Shown here in pieces: positions 62,421-64,000 of a DNA stretch of 64,000 bases. The stretch is from Piscinibacter sp. (GTDB lineage Bacteria; Pseudomonadota; Gammaproteobacteria; Burkholderiales; Burkholderiaceae_C), in the NCBI GenBank assembly GCA_017983795.1, contig JAGOAS010000016.1:38652-102651 (forward strand), read 5' to 3'. The position numbers and the translations under genes were made by a program. The notes under the pieces are model-generated. The model searched no databases, was not told the origin of the DNA, and was given only the letters and a program-made list of their open reading frames with translations. Position 1 is the stretch's first letter. Every line of letters begins with the position of its first letter.

Positions 62421-63068
62421 TCAGCGGAAGCGCGACTCCGGCACGGTCTTGAGATCGCCCGGCAACGTGGCGAGGTAGCCGGCCAGCTGCTTCAGCTCGG
62501 CGTGGCTGAAGGGCTTGGCCATGCCGGCCATGATCGCGTTGCCGCGGCCGACCTGCGCATTGCCGTCGGTCTGGTAGGCCTTGAGCGCGACGTAGAGGTA
62601 GTCGCCATGCTGGCCCGCCAGCTTGGGGTAGCTCGGGTCGATCGGCTTGTTCAGGTTCTCGCCGTGGCAGGAGGCGCAGTTGCCCTTCTTGAGCAGCTCG
62701 GCCACGGGCGCGGGCGGGGTCGGCGCCGGCGCGTCGCCGTTGGCGGCCGGGCCGCCGCTGGCTTCGTAGAAGGCGCCGAGGTCGGCCATGTCCTGATCGC
62801 TCAGCGAGCCGGCGATGGCTTTCATGCTCGGGTGCTTGCGCTCGCCCTTCTTGTAGGCCGTCAGCGCGCCGACGATGTACTTGGCGCTCTGCCCCGAGAT
62901 CATCGGCACCTTGTGGATCTCCGGGAAGCTCGCCTGGTAGCCTGGGATGCCGTGGCAGCCGATGCACATGGCGGCTTTCTTCTCGCCGGCCTTGGCGTCC
63001 TGCGCCGACGCGCTGGTTGCAAGACCGGCGGCCGCCAGCACGAAGATCATCGAGATTGCTTTGTTCAT
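62421..63068 (-). CDS. Periplasmic dihaem cytochrome c (c4/c553 type)
   Basis: A 215-residue electron carrier. The signal peptide is ISMIFVLAAAGLATSASA, which sets the ATG at 63068. Two haem sites, CIGCH near residue 34 and CASCH near 130, are each followed by later Met ligands (VPMISGQSAKYIVGALTAYK, NAIMAGMAKPFSHAE). The two halves are alike, as in cytochrome c4. It would feed a terminal oxidase. Divergent from the MoxR gene with 97 bases between. Confidence 0.9.
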   Translation of the reverse strand: MNKAISMIFVLAAAGLATSASAQDAKAGEKKAAMCIGCHGIPGYQASFPEIHKVPMISGQSAKYIVGALTAYKKGERKHPSMKAIAGSLSDQDMADLGAFYEASGGPAANGDAPAPTPPAPVAELLKKGNCASCHGENLNKPIDPSYPKLAGQHGDYLYVALKAYQTDGNAQVGRGNAIMAGMAKPFSHAELKQLAGYLATLPGDLKTVPESRFR

Positions 63069-63165
63069 CGTCAATGAAGGCGCAGTTTTCGGGGTTGGCG
63101 GGCGATTATAGGGGCGCCGATATACTGGCCTGACCGAACTTTCCCGCACCCGCGCGCCGCGAACC

Positions 63166-64000
<835 letters not shown>

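Overview
This 64 kb window is a GC-rich (roughly 70% by eye) chromosomal segment. It looks like a betaproteobacterium of the order Burkholderiales. The grounds are a flhDC master operon joined to motAB, short D0/D1-only flagellins followed by fliDST and a YcgR-type brake, a complete fliE to fliR block, and an ArgP/ArgO pair. Genus-level placement is inference and I do not make it.

Layout. (1) 1-2860, minus strand: flhD-flhC, a terminator, a sigma-28 promoter, then motA and motB (motB runs off the left edge). (2) 3041-4494, minus: a TDT-family transporter and a META-domain lipoprotein. (3) 4623-13959, plus: a flagellin-type glycosylation locus with a GT/methyltransferase fusion, an unrecognised probable glycosyltransferase, and a tightly coupled pseB-pseC-pseF-pseG-formyltransferase-pseI run. 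A formyltransferase sits where the N-acetyltransferase PseH would be expected. (4) 13999-17100, minus: a lower-GC island of three genes (PGRP-type amidase, HEPN-like protein, DUF2971 protein), two of them followed by imperfect 130 bp palindromes that look like integron attC sites, with no integrase in view. (5) 17219-25788: a GAF/LysR gene remnant, two small envelope genes, a lipid-linked sugar module (GtrB-like GT2, YdjC-type deacetylase, GtrA, ArnT-like GT), an AraC regulator divergent from an aldo/keto reductase, and a serine hydrolase. (6) 25835-34334, minus: a probable operon of methyltransferases and glycosyltransferases, including two tandem O-GlcNAc-transferase-like (GT41) proteins. 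(7) 34612-39958, plus: two near-identical flagellins, fliD, fliS, fliT, a PilZ brake gene and a small unknown gene. (8) 39955-51381: fliE (minus), then fliFGHIJK and fliLMNOPQR (plus). (9) 51424-54614: a TIR-domain protein coupled to a periplasmic aspartic-protease-like protein, and two small envelope genes. (10) 54664-64000: argP/argO, a solitary peptide-type binding protein, a copper module (copZ, copA, cueR with two operators), an HD-GYP phosphodiesterase, a dihaem cytochrome c and the start of a MoxR ATPase.

The flagellar genes are linked by regulation. Seven sites fit one pattern, a -35 related to TCAAGT, an 11-12 base spacer and a -10 related to GCCGATAA. They lie ahead of motAB, both flagellin genes, fliD, fliS, the unknown 92-residue gene and the HD-GYP gene. 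FliA and FlgM are not in the window. The two sugar clusters flank the accessory island and probably decorate the flagellins (inference from position and enzyme type).

The strongest candidates for something undescribed are the attC-like cassette cluster, the formyl-type pseudaminic acid pathway, the sigma-28-controlled 92-residue gene, the TIR/aspartic-protease pair and the probably leaderless copA transcript.
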